Shown here: positions 42,081 through 49,453 of the stretch, piece by piece
How the letters are laid out: the number at the start of each line of letters is the position of its first letter
How positions within the stretch are numbered: position 1 is the first letter of the stretch
Origin: Subtercola boreus
GTDB lineage: Bacteria > Actinomycetota > Actinomycetes > Actinomycetales > Microbacteriaceae
Length of the DNA: 64,000 bases
Direction of reading: 5' to 3'
Assembly: GCF_003399645.1 (NCBI RefSeq)
Contig: NZ_NBXD01000002.1
Coordinates: 310,001-374,000 of the forward strand
Notes under the pieces: model-generated
The model's database searches: none
What the model was told of the DNA's origin: nothing
Seen by the model: only the letters and a program-made list of their open reading frames with translations
Program-made: the position numbers and the translations under genes

Positions 42081-42668
42081 ATGGGCGATGCGGGTGACGA
42101 GCACGGGAGCGAGTTGGCCTACCGGTACGACGTCGCGATCGCCCACCTCCTGGCGTCACCGGTGCACCGGTACGAGGGGCGACCCACCGATGGCCCCCGG
42201 GGGTTGCCGGCGGGCACCGCGGCCGAGTCGCGCGAACGCATCGAGGTGCGGGCGCACCTGGGTGTGGTCGGTGACCGGCACTTCGGGCACGCGGCGCACC
42301 GCACCGCATCCGTCACGGTCATGGCACTGGAGTCGGTCGAGCACGTGCAGCGTGTACTCGGGCTCGAGGCCCCGCTTGATCCTTACGCGACGAGGCGCAA
42401 CATCCTGATTCGCGGAATCGACGTCGACCTGCTGAAGAGGGCGCGATTCAGCCTCGATTCGGGGCAGGGGGCGGTCGGATTCCAGGGGCATCGTCCCGCG
42501 AACCCGTGTGCCTGGATGAACGTGACGCTCGCCGAGGGAGCCCACCAGGCGCTCCGCGGTCGGGGCGGGGTGCGGTGCGAGCCGCTCACGAGCGGAACCC
42601 TGGCCCTGGGCCCGGCAGTGCTCCGATCATCCATCCCCCTCGAACAGAACGGCGCCGTACTGTTCTGA
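42081..42668 (+). CDS. MOSC domain protein
   Basis: A 195-aa MOSC-fold protein (molybdenum cofactor sulfurase C-terminal domain). The signature region is RRNILIRGIDVDLLKRARFSL, then NPCAWMNVTLAEGAHQALRGRGGVRCEPLTSG, in which Cys143 is the conserved residue thought to handle sulfur or bind the cofactor. Stand-alone MOSC proteins such as YiiM reduce N-hydroxylated compounds or carry sulfur. A molybdopterin-type oxidoreductase gene lies 3 kb away. The ATG at 42081 follows the leaderless promoter; the frame has no better start. Confidence 0.82.
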   Translation: MGDAGDEHGSELAYRYDVAIAHLLASPVHRYEGRPTDGPRGLPAGTAAESRERIEVRAHLGVVGDRHFGHAAHRTASVTVMALESVEHVQRVLGLEAPLDPYATRRNILIRGIDVDLLKRARFSLDSGQGAVGFQGHRPANPCAWMNVTLAEGAHQALRGRGGVRCEPLTSGTLALGPAVLRSSIPLEQNGAVLF

Positions 42669-42719
42669 GCTCCCGCCCGGGCGGATTGTACTCGCGGAGC
42701 GGGGCGGCGGTTCGGCGGG

Positions 42720-42748
42720 TTGACACTCCCGTCATGAGGGCGAAATGT
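42720..42748 (+). promoter_or_regulatory. Promoter of the F420-type oxidoreductase gene
   Basis: TTGACA (42720-42725), 17 bases, then AAATGT (42743-42748). The -35 is perfect and the -10 weak. The ATG at 42779 follows with a good AGGAGG site between. Confidence 0.5.
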
Positions 42749-42778
42749 GGACAGTACGACCACTACGCAGGAGGAATC

Positions 42779-43753
42779 ATGACCCGCTTCGGATACACGC
42801 TGATGACCGAGCAGAGCGGCCCGAAGGAGCTGGTGAAGTACGCGGTCGACGCCGAGAACGCGGGGTTCGACTTCGAGGTCTCGAGCGACCACTACTCCCC
42901 GTGGCTGACGTCGCAGGGGCACGCCTCCTACGCCTGGACCATGCTCGGCGCCGTCGCACAGGCGACCTCGCGGGTTGAGCTCGCTACCTACGTGACGTGC
43001 CCGACTGTGCGTTATCACCCCGCGATCGTCGCCCAGAAAGCCGCGACTCTGCAGTTACTGTCCGATGGTCGCTTCATCCTGGGCCTCGGCGCGGGCGAGA
43101 ACCTGAACGAGCACGTCGTCGGCGAGGGCTGGCCGATGGTGGATGCCCGGCAGGACATGCTCGAAGAAGCGGTTCAGATCATCCGCGAACTGCACAAGGG
43201 TGAGCTCGTGACGTGGGAGGGTGAGTACTTTCGTGTCGACTCCGCCCGCATCTGGGACCTGCCGGAGGGTGGCGTCCCGATCGGGCTGGCGGTCTCGGGA
43301 CCGAAATCGATCGAGCGCTTCGCTCCTCTGGGCGATCACCTGATCTCGACCGAGCCCGAGGCCGACCTGATCACCGGCTGGAACGATGCCCGGGGCAGCG
43401 GGGCGCCGGCATCCCGCTCGATCGGCCAGATCCCGATCTGCTGGGGGCCTGACAAAGACGAGGCGATCGAGCTCGCGTACGACCAGTTCCGGTGGTTCGC
43501 CGGCGGGTGGTCGGTCAACGCCGATCTGCCCACGACCGCCGGGTTCGCCGGGGCCAGCCAGTTCGTGCGCCCGGAAGACGTGGCAGACAGCATCGCCTGC
43601 GGCCCTGACCTCGACGAGCTCGCCGAGAGCGTCAGGCCGTTCCTGGAGGCCGGCTACACCGATGTCGCGCTGGTGCAGGTCGGCGACCGCCGCCAGCAGG
43701 AGTTCCTCGACACGGTCGCCGAGCCCCTGCTCGAGAAGCTCCGCTCCCTCTAA
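42779..43753 (+). CDS. LLM-class, probably F420-dependent, oxidoreductase (TIGR03557-like)
   Basis: A 324-aa luciferase-like barrel protein related to F420-dependent glucose-6-phosphate dehydrogenase. Stretches such as MTRFGYTLMTEQSGPKELVKYA, FEVSSDHYSPWLTSQGHASYAWTMLGA, VELATYVTCPTVRYHPAIVAQKAATL and GRFILGLGAGENLNEHVVGEGWP are typical. It would transfer hydride between F420 and an unknown substrate. A strong AGGAGG 5 bases upstream fixes the ATG at 42779. It is flanked by its own promoter and a stem-loop. Confidence 0.88.
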   Translation: MTRFGYTLMTEQSGPKELVKYAVDAENAGFDFEVSSDHYSPWLTSQGHASYAWTMLGAVAQATSRVELATYVTCPTVRYHPAIVAQKAATLQLLSDGRFILGLGAGENLNEHVVGEGWPMVDARQDMLEEAVQIIRELHKGELVTWEGEYFRVDSARIWDLPEGGVPIGLAVSGPKSIERFAPLGDHLISTEPEADLITGWNDARGSGAPASRSIGQIPICWGPDKDEAIELAYDQFRWFAGGWSVNADLPTTAGFAGASQFVRPEDVADSIACGPDLDELAESVRPFLEAGYTDVALVQVGDRRQQEFLDTVAEPLLEKLRSL

Positions 43754-43786
43754 TACTTCAGGCACCGCAATTCAGGCGGTAGTGGC

Positions 43787-43814
43787 TGGTGACGCGGAAT
43801 ACACTGCGTCACCA
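43787..43814 (+). terminator. Stem-loop after the F420-type oxidoreductase gene
   Basis: TGGTGACGC (43787-43795) pairs with GCGTCACCA (43806-43814), and an outer pair TTCAGG/CCTGAA (43757-43762 and 43822-43827) could extend it. No U-tract. Confidence 0.55.
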
Positions 43815-43875
43815 CGACGTACCTGAAATGAAGTGCAACGCGGTGGAGGCTGTGGGTGGTAGCGGGCAGCGCGGG

Positions 43876-43881
43876 TAGGCT
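43876..43881 (+). promoter_or_regulatory. -10 hexamer of a probable leaderless promoter (dienelactone hydrolase)
   Basis: TAGGCT fits TANNNT and ends 6 bases before the ATG at 43888, which has no ribosome binding site. Confidence 0.55.
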
Positions 43882-43887
43882 CAGCCC

Positions 43888-44640
43888 ATGACTGCACCGG
43901 ATGCGCCCACCGTCAGCGACATCGACCTCACCGGCCAAGCGCTGCCCGGCATGAGCCCCGGGTTGCACGGGGTGCTCGCGGTTCCCGCAGGGGAGGGCCC
44001 GTGGCCGGCCGTCGTCATGGTGCACGAGGCGTTCGGCCTCACCGAGGTGATGCGGCGACAGGTCGAGCGGATGGCCGCCGCCGGCTTCCTCGTGCTGATG
44101 CCCGACCTCTTCGTCGACGGCGGCGCGCGCAAGTGCCTTCGAGCGACCTTCCAGGCCATCTCGACCGGACAGGGCCGCGCCTGGGTCGACGTCGAGGCAG
44201 CGAGGGCCGCCCTCGTCGCCCGCGCGGACTGCACCGGCCGGGTCGGCGTGCTCGGGTTCTGCATGGGCGGCGGTTTCGCGCTCGTCGCGGCCGCCGACCG
44301 GGGCTTCGACGCCGCTTCGGTGAACTACGGGCGCCTCCCGAGCGACATGGACACGGCGCTCGCTGGCGCCTGCCCGATCGTCGGCAGCTACGGCGGCCGA
44401 GACAACTCCCTCCGCGGCGCGGCGGCCAAGCTCGACGCGGAACTCGCCAAGCGCGACATCCCGCGCGACGTGAAGGAGTACCCCACCGCCGGCCACTCGT
44501 TCCTCAATGACGCCCCCACGGGTCCCGCGTGGATGCGCCCGGTCATGAAGGCCATCCTCGGCGCCGGGCCCGAACCCATTGCCGCGGCTGACGCCTGGGC
44601 GCGCATCGACGCCTTCTTCCACACCCATCTCGCGGCCTGA
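43888..44640 (+). CDS. Dienelactone hydrolase family protein
   Basis: An alpha/beta hydrolase with a cysteine nucleophile, 250 aa. The triad is visible: Cys125 in GFCMGGG, Asp172 in GGRD and His203 in TAGHSF; Glu47 in VHEAFGL is the residue that activates the Cys in true dienelactone hydrolases. Its role may be lactone opening in aromatic catabolism or general ester hydrolysis; no aromatic-degradation genes are adjacent. It stands alone with a leaderless-type promoter and a strong terminator. Confidence 0.9.
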   Translation: MTAPDAPTVSDIDLTGQALPGMSPGLHGVLAVPAGEGPWPAVVMVHEAFGLTEVMRRQVERMAAAGFLVLMPDLFVDGGARKCLRATFQAISTGQGRAWVDVEAARAALVARADCTGRVGVLGFCMGGGFALVAAADRGFDAASVNYGRLPSDMDTALAGACPIVGSYGGRDNSLRGAAAKLDAELAKRDIPRDVKEYPTAGHSFLNDAPTGPAWMRPVMKAILGAGPEPIAAADAWARIDAFFHTHLAA

Positions 44641-44648
44641 CCCCCGCC

Positions 44649-44702
44649 CGTTTTGCGCAAAAGCACCCAAACCGCAGGAGTTGGGTGCTTTTGCGCAAAA
44701 CG
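44649..44702. terminator. Twenty-two-base-pair perfect stem-loop between convergent genes
   Basis: Positions 44649-44670 and 44681-44702 are perfect complements with a 10-base loop. The stem contains TTTTGCGCAAAA, so both strands have T-runs, making a strong bidirectional terminator for the hydrolase and flavin reductase genes. Confidence 0.88.
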
Positions 44703-44719
44703 CAAGCGCGCGCGGGGGG

Positions 44720-45508
44720 TCAGGCGCCGCCGAAGCGCTCCGTGAAGATGCACTCGGCGGGGTGGCCGAGCGCGAGCAACCACTGCGAGACGCTCTCGAC
44801 GAAGCTGTTGGGGCCGCAGAGGTAGGTGGTGGGCGAGGCTGAGGCGGGCAGGGCGAGCGTCGAGAGTTCCTCGAGCGTCAGTCGCCCGACAGAACGGTCC
44901 GCGCCGGCCGGCGCCGTTCGCGTGTACACGTAGTCGACCGTCACCGCCCCGCCCGATGCCGCCGCGATCCGTTGCAATTCCTCGGCGTAGAACGCGAACT
45001 GCGGCCCGCGCACCGAGTACAGCAGGCGCATTGGCGACGGATGCCCGGCAGCGGCATGGGTGCGCAGCATCGACATCAGCGGCACGACCCCCGACCCGCC
45101 GGCAATGAGTTGCACGGGTTCGGTCTGCGACGGCTGCCAGACGAAGTATCCGCCGACGGGACCGCGCACCTCGAGGTGGTCCCCGACCTCCAGCCCCCGC
45201 ACCAGATACGGCGACACCTCCCCGTCGTCGAGCTCTTCGACCGACAGCTCGACATTGACCCCGGAGTCGGGCATCGCCGGCAGGTCGGGGGGCGGAGCAT
45301 CCACCTCGCCCGACGCGATCGAGTACTCACGCGAGGCCGTGTACCCGTCGGGCGCCGTGACGCGCACGTCGACGTGCTGCCCCGCGAGGTGCCCGGGCCA
45401 GCCCGGGATGTCGAAGACCAGCGTGCGAGCCGTCGCGGTCTCGTCGTGAGCGGCGACGAGTCGGGCGGCCTGCCACTCAGGAATAGCGCTCCTCCTTCCA
45501 CGGGTCAC
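44720..45508 (-). CDS. Ferredoxin-NADP+ reductase-type flavoprotein
   Basis: FAD/NAD(P)-binding reductase, 262 aa. The FAD-binding barrel has GQHVDVRV and REYSIAS (RxYS motif); the nucleotide-binding half has LIAGGSGVVPLMSMLR, LYSVRG and the late YLCGPNSFVESV. It follows a molybdopterin-type oxidoreductase on the same strand with overlapping ends, so it probably passes electrons to or from that enzyme. The GTG at 45508 gives a 32-base overlap and lacks a ribosome binding site. A GGAGG inside the overlap instead points at an ATT codon at 45484, where family homology starts. Confidence 0.85.
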   Translation of the reverse strand: MTRGRRSAIPEWQAARLVAAHDETATARTLVFDIPGWPGHLAGQHVDVRVTAPDGYTASREYSIASGEVDAPPPDLPAMPDSGVNVELSVEELDDGEVSPYLVRGLEVGDHLEVRGPVGGYFVWQPSQTEPVQLIAGGSGVVPLMSMLRTHAAAGHPSPMRLLYSVRGPQFAFYAEELQRIAAASGGAVTVDYVYTRTAPAGADRSVGRLTLEELSTLALPASASPTTYLCGPNSFVESVSQWLLALGHPAECIFTERFGGA

Positions 45509-46070
45509 CGATGTCGTGGTACCCGTACTGCTCCCAGAAACCGAGCTCGTGGTGGTCCATCAGCGTGATGCGGTTGATCCACTTCGCGCTCTTCCAGAGG
45601 TAGAGGTGTGGAACCAGCAGCCGCGCGGGGCCGCCGTGCGCGGGGGCGAGGTCTTCGCCGTCGAACTGGAACGCGATCCAGGCCTTGCTGCCGACGAGGT
45701 CGGTCGTCTGCATGTTGGTCGTGTATCCGCCGTAGCTGGACGCCATCGCGAACTGCGCCGACGTGTCGACGCCCTCGAACAGATGGTCGAGCGAGACGCC
45801 CCGCCAGCCCATGCCGAACTGCGACCACCGGGTGACGCAGTGCAGGTCGACCGTGATGTCGTCGATCGGGTTCTGCATCAGCGTCGCCCAGTTCCACGCC
45901 TTCACCGAGCCGTCCTGAGCGCGGATCGACAGCGCCCAGTCGTCTTTCGTGACCTTCGGTGTGGGCCCTGCCGAGAGAACCGGGAAGTTGGTGACCTCGT
46001 ACTGGCCCGGCGGCAGCAGCGGGTTGGCGTCTCGCCGCCGCCCGACGAAGCCCGGTGAGAATATGCCCAT
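45477..46070 (-). CDS. Sulfite oxidase-like molybdopterin oxidoreductase
   Basis: A 197-aa protein of the sulfite oxidase/MsrP (YedY) molybdopterin-binding fold. The Mo-ligand cysteine is Cys78 in VDLHCVTRWSQFGMGWRG, and GGPARLLVPHLYLWKSAKWI is the other conserved cofactor segment. No Tat signal is present, so it is cytoplasmic, unlike MsrP. It forms an operon with the flavin reductase whose start it overlaps, giving a plausible two-component system for reducing or oxidising an S- or N-oxide. ATG 46070 has AGGG upstream. Confidence 0.88.
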   Translation of the reverse strand: MGIFSPGFVGRRRDANPLLPPGQYEVTNFPVLSAGPTPKVTKDDWALSIRAQDGSVKAWNWATLMQNPIDDITVDLHCVTRWSQFGMGWRGVSLDHLFEGVDTSAQFAMASSYGGYTTNMQTTDLVGSKAWIAFQFDGEDLAPAHGGPARLLVPHLYLWKSAKWINRITLMDHHELGFWEQYGYHDIGDPWKEERYS

Positions 46071-46166
46071 ACGATAGCCCTTTCACGAAGGTGGTACTGA
46101 CGGGATGGTGCCGGCGCGATCTAAAATCAATCTAGCGCCGCGAGGCGAGAAGTGGGGAGGCGTGGC

Positions 46167-47258
46167 GTGACGCTCTTCGACTTCGATTCGCTCGAGGGCG
46201 GGCAGGGTGCAGACGGACAGTGGATGCCGGAGGGCGATGCTCCGCCACCGCGAAGCCGGGCATCCGTCATTCTCCGGCGCATCGCGCTGATCGCCGTGAT
46301 CGTCATCATCATCGGTGTGCCGACCGCCGCCGTGGGCTGGGGTTTTCTGCACCAGCGCATCGGCGACCAGCTCGCGGTGTGGCAGTACGACCCCAGCGCC
46401 GATGTCGCGGGCATGGCAGCGGACTCGGGTATGAACGACGAGGGCCGCTTCTACTTCTATGCCAGCTCGCCGACCGTCGAGAATGCAGCCGACTTTCAGA
46501 CGGTCTGCGGCTCGTCGAGCGACGATTTCGTGCTCCTCGGCTGCTACACCGGGTCGAGCATCCACGTCTTCAATGTGTCGGATGCCCGGCTGAGCGGCAT
46601 CCGCGGCGTGACGGCCGCACACGAGATGTTGCACGCGGTCTATGCGCGGCTCAGTGACTCCGACCGGGTCGAGATCGACCGCGAGCTCGAGGCGCAGTAC
46701 GAAGCGGTGAAGGACGACCCCGGGCTGGCAGCCCGCATGGCCAGCTACGCGACGACCGAACCGGGCGAGCGCGACAATGAGTTGCATTCGATCTTCGGCA
46801 CGGAGCTGGCGAGCCTCAGCCCGGAGCTCGAGGCGCACTACGCGAAGTACTTCGCCGACCGGTCGAAGGTGGTCGCGCTGAACACCTCGTTCGAGGCAGT
46901 CTTCGACCAGCTGCACTCGCAGGAGGATGCGCTGGCCGTTCAGCTGACAGCCGCGGGTGACGCGATCGAGCACGAGAGCGCGACCTACACGTCCGACAGC
47001 GACACGCTGGGTGCCGATGTCGCCGACTTCAACGGGAGGGCGGACTCGGGCGGCTTCGACACCCAGGAGCAGTTCGACCGCGAGAGGTCGGCACTCGAAG
47101 ACCGGCAGGCCGAGTTGCAGACGCGGTACGACAGCATCCAAAAGGACATCGCCGGCTACGACGATCTGCGCCACCAGCTCGAGGCGCTCGACTCGCAGGC
47201 GTCCGAGCTCAACCGCAGCCTCGACAGCACCCTGCAGGCACCGCCCTCCGCGGGCTGA
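46167..47258 (+). CDS. Membrane-anchored protein with HExxH motif and coiled-coil C-terminus
   Basis: A 363-aa protein from the GTG at 46167. A 37-residue cytoplasmic N-terminus and one membrane segment (38-60) are followed by an extracytoplasmic domain. TAAHEMLHAVYARL holds HExxH (His152, Glu153, His156), a zinc metalloprotease motif; Cys114 and Cys126 flank a possible disulfide loop. From about residue 235 on the sequence is heptad-like and rich in Glu, Gln, Asp and Leu. A wall- or membrane-protein processing protease is possible, but the third zinc ligand is not evident, so activity is unproven. Confidence 0.75.
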   Translation: MTLFDFDSLEGGQGADGQWMPEGDAPPPRSRASVILRRIALIAVIVIIIGVPTAAVGWGFLHQRIGDQLAVWQYDPSADVAGMAADSGMNDEGRFYFYASSPTVENAADFQTVCGSSSDDFVLLGCYTGSSIHVFNVSDARLSGIRGVTAAHEMLHAVYARLSDSDRVEIDRELEAQYEAVKDDPGLAARMASYATTEPGERDNELHSIFGTELASLSPELEAHYAKYFADRSKVVALNTSFEAVFDQLHSQEDALAVQLTAAGDAIEHESATYTSDSDTLGADVADFNGRADSGGFDTQEQFDRERSALEDRQAELQTRYDSIQKDIAGYDDLRHQLEALDSQASELNRSLDSTLQAPPSAG

Positions 47259-47271
47259 GGCCCGCCCGCCC

Positions 47272-48672
47272 CTACAGACCCTTGATCGTTTCGTACGCTG
47301 CGAGCGCGCGCTTGCGCGACTCACCCAGGTCGACGATCGGCTCGGGATAGGCGGGCGTTCCCACCTCGGGCACGTACTGGTTGATGTATTCGCCGTGCCC
47401 GTCGAACTTCTTCGCCTGCAACTCGGGGTTGAACACGCGGAAGTACGGTGCGGCATCCGCCCCGGAACCGGCGACCCACTGCCAGTTCATGGTGTTGGAG
47501 GCCGGGTCGGCGTCGACCAGTGTGTCCCAGAACCAGGCCTCGCCGAGCCGCCAGTCGAGCAGCAGGTTCTTGATGAGGAACGATGCCGTCACCATGCGGA
47601 TGCGGTTGTGCATCACGCCCGTCTGCCACAGCTCGCGCATGCCGGCGTCGACGAGCGGGATGCCCGTCTGGCCCTGCTGCCAGCGACCCAGAACCTCGGG
47701 GTCGGGATCGTTCCACGGAAAGGAGTCGAAGGCCGGCTTCATGTTGTCGATGCCGAGCCTCGGCCAGTGGAACAGCAGGTGGTAGGCGAACTCGCGCCAG
47801 CCGACCTCACGGAGGAAGGAAGCGGCACCCTCCTTCGACGACGCGTCACGCACGCCGTGCCAGACCTGGAACGGGCTCAGCTCGCCCCAGCGGAGGCGTG
47901 CGGAGAGCCGGGAGGTGACATCCTGAGCCGGAAAGTCGCGCTGTTTCTGGTAGTCGCCCAGCCCATCTTTCTCGAACGAGATCATGTCGGCGTGCGCAGC
48001 CTTCTCCCCGGGGGTCCAGGTGTCGCGTATTCCCGCGGCCCAGTCGGGCCTCGTCGGCAGGAACTGCCAGTCGGCCAGGTCGTCGGACGCAAGCGAGGCC
48101 CCGTCGAACCCCGTGACGTCGTCAGCCGCGGGAGCGGGCAGCGGATGCCGCGGGGCAGGTGTCGACAGGCACGCCCGCCAGAACGGCGTGAAGACCCGGA
48201 ACGGAGCGCCCTGGCCGGTCTGTACGGTCCACGGTTCGAACAGCAGGTTGGCCTGGAAACTCTTCGCCTCGACGCCGAGCTCTTTCAGTGAAGCTTTGAT
48301 CGCGGTGTCGAGCTCGCGCTCGGCAAGGCCGTACCGGCGGTTCCAGTACACGGCGCCGGCCTCGCTCTCGCGCTGGAGGTCGGCCATGACGGTGGCCGCG
48401 GGGCCGGAACGGAGCGTCAGGGTGAGACCCCGGGCAGCCAACTCGCCCGCCAGGGCCTCGAGCGAGTGGTGCAACCACCACTTCGCCGCCCCACCGAGCG
48501 GCCGGATACCGGGAGAGTTCTCGCTGAAGACGTCGGTGTCTGTGTAGTCGGTCTGCTCGTCGAAGATGTAGACGCACGCGATGGGTTCGCCGCGCTCGAC
48601 GGCGGCGTGGAGGGCCGGATGATCGGCCACCCTCAGGTCGTCGCGAAACCAGACGATGCTGGGCGACGTCAT
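47272..48672 (-). CDS. phr: Deoxyribodipyrimidine photo-lyase
   Basis: Repairs cyclobutane pyrimidine dimers with blue light, FAD and an antenna pigment. The 466-aa protein has the N-terminal antenna domain (SIVWFRDDLRVADHPALHAAV) and the FAD-binding domain with EVGWREFAYHLLFHWP, GIPLVDAGMRELWQTGVMHNRIRMVTASFLIKNLLLDWRLGEAWF and DADPASNTMNWQWVAGSGADAAPYFRVFNP. That is a class I CPD photolyase, not a cryptochrome, although the two are hard to separate. The ATG overlaps the stop of the upstream MarR gene (ATGA), tying repair to that regulator. Confidence 0.93.
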   Translation of the reverse strand: MTSPSIVWFRDDLRVADHPALHAAVERGEPIACVYIFDEQTDYTDTDVFSENSPGIRPLGGAAKWWLHHSLEALAGELAARGLTLTLRSGPAATVMADLQRESEAGAVYWNRRYGLAERELDTAIKASLKELGVEAKSFQANLLFEPWTVQTGQGAPFRVFTPFWRACLSTPAPRHPLPAPAADDVTGFDGASLASDDLADWQFLPTRPDWAAGIRDTWTPGEKAAHADMISFEKDGLGDYQKQRDFPAQDVTSRLSARLRWGELSPFQVWHGVRDASSKEGAASFLREVGWREFAYHLLFHWPRLGIDNMKPAFDSFPWNDPDPEVLGRWQQGQTGIPLVDAGMRELWQTGVMHNRIRMVTASFLIKNLLLDWRLGEAWFWDTLVDADPASNTMNWQWVAGSGADAAPYFRVFNPELQAKKFDGHGEYINQYVPEVGTPAYPEPIVDLGESRKRALAAYETIKGL

Positions 48673-49175
48673 CAGGTGCCCGCCGTCTCGACCACGCAGT
48701 CGTCGGCAGCACCGCCGGTGCCGCCCGTCACGCCGAGGCGCAGCTTGTCGCAGAGTTCCTTCAACTGCGCGAGCTCGTCGTCGGAGAGCGCCTTCGTCAT
48801 CTGGCCGGTGATCGAACGCCCGTGGGTGCGCGCGGCGGTGCGGTAGACGCTGTAGCCCTCGTCGGTGAGCGTGACGACGGTGCCGCGGCCGTCGGCCGGG
48901 TCGACGGACTTCTCGAGCATGCCGCGAGCGGTGAGTCTGTCGACCAGCCGCGAGACGCTCGGTTGGGTGAGCAGGGTGCGAACGTTCAGGTCGCGGATGC
49001 GCATGCGGCGGGAGGGCTGGGTGGAGAGGGTGTAGAGCACGTCGTACTCGGTGAGCGAGATGGTCTGCGACGGGAAGTCGGCCGAGAGCGTGCGGATCAC
49101 CGTCACCTGGGCCCGGAACAGGGCCTCCCATGCAGCGATGGGCAACACCTTCGTCGCCGGTTGTGCGTCAGTCAT
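48672..49175 (-). CDS. MarR-family transcriptional regulator
   Basis: A 167-aa winged-helix regulator with the MarR layout: TISLTEYDVLYTLST, recognition helix LLTQPSVSRLVDRLTARGMLEK, and the wing DPADGRGTVVTLTDEG. An RBS GGAGAGGA precedes the ATG. It is co-translated with the photolyase, and a TAACAGGTTA palindrome in its promoter suggests autoregulation. The ligand is unknown; a stress or light-related signal would fit the partner gene. Confidence 0.9.
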   Translation of the reverse strand: MTDAQPATKVLPIAAWEALFRAQVTVIRTLSADFPSQTISLTEYDVLYTLSTQPSRRMRIRDLNVRTLLTQPSVSRLVDRLTARGMLEKSVDPADGRGTVVTLTDEGYSVYRTAARTHGRSITGQMTKALSDDELAQLKELCDKLRLGVTGGTGGAADDCVVETAGT

Positions 49176-49195
49176 GCCTGTCCTCTCCGTGTGAG

Positions 49196-49205
49196 TAACA
49201 GGTTA
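49196..49205. promoter_or_regulatory. Short palindrome in the MarR-photolyase promoter
   Basis: TAACAGGTTA (TAAC-N2-GTTA) lies 21 bases upstream of the MarR start and overlaps a possible -10 hexamer TAACCT on the minus strand. It is a candidate autoregulatory site. Confidence 0.4.
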
Positions 49206-49251
49206 GTCGGCACCGCCGACACGGGCCCGGTGCGGGGCCGCTTAAACAGAC

Positions 49252-49285
49252 AAGAGCCGGTCGTAGAGGCTAACGACCGGCTCTT
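49252..49285 (-). terminator. Intrinsic stem-loop between formaldehyde dehydrogenase and MarR genes
   Basis: AAGAGCCGGTCGT (49252-49264) and ACGACCGGCTCTT (49273-49285) pair over 13 bp with an 8-base loop. On the minus strand it is followed by GTCTGTTT, so it terminates the dehydrogenase transcript before the MarR operon. Confidence 0.75.
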
Positions 49286-49453
49286 TCCCTTGCACCAAGA
49301 GTGTCCTGCAATCACATTCCGCGCTTCGCTGCCACAGCAAACAACTAACGCTCTTGAACTATATAACGGTTGCGTAACGGAGCGCTAGTTACCAAAACGT
49401 TATTTTCCCAAGAGTTTGCCCAGAGGACACTTTCGGCGGTCAGGCCGGCCGGA
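49286..49453. other. AT-richer gene-free stretch
   Basis: About 170 bases that are clearly poorer in G and C than the flanks, including CTATATAACGG and AACGTTATTTTCC. ATAACG (49363-49368) and CGTTAT (49398-49403) are inverted. No ORF is supported. Confidence 0.4.

Noticed and set aside
44649-44702. 22-bp perfect inverted repeat as a MITE
   Set aside because: No flanking duplication and no second copy; convergent position and T-runs on both strands explain it as a terminator.
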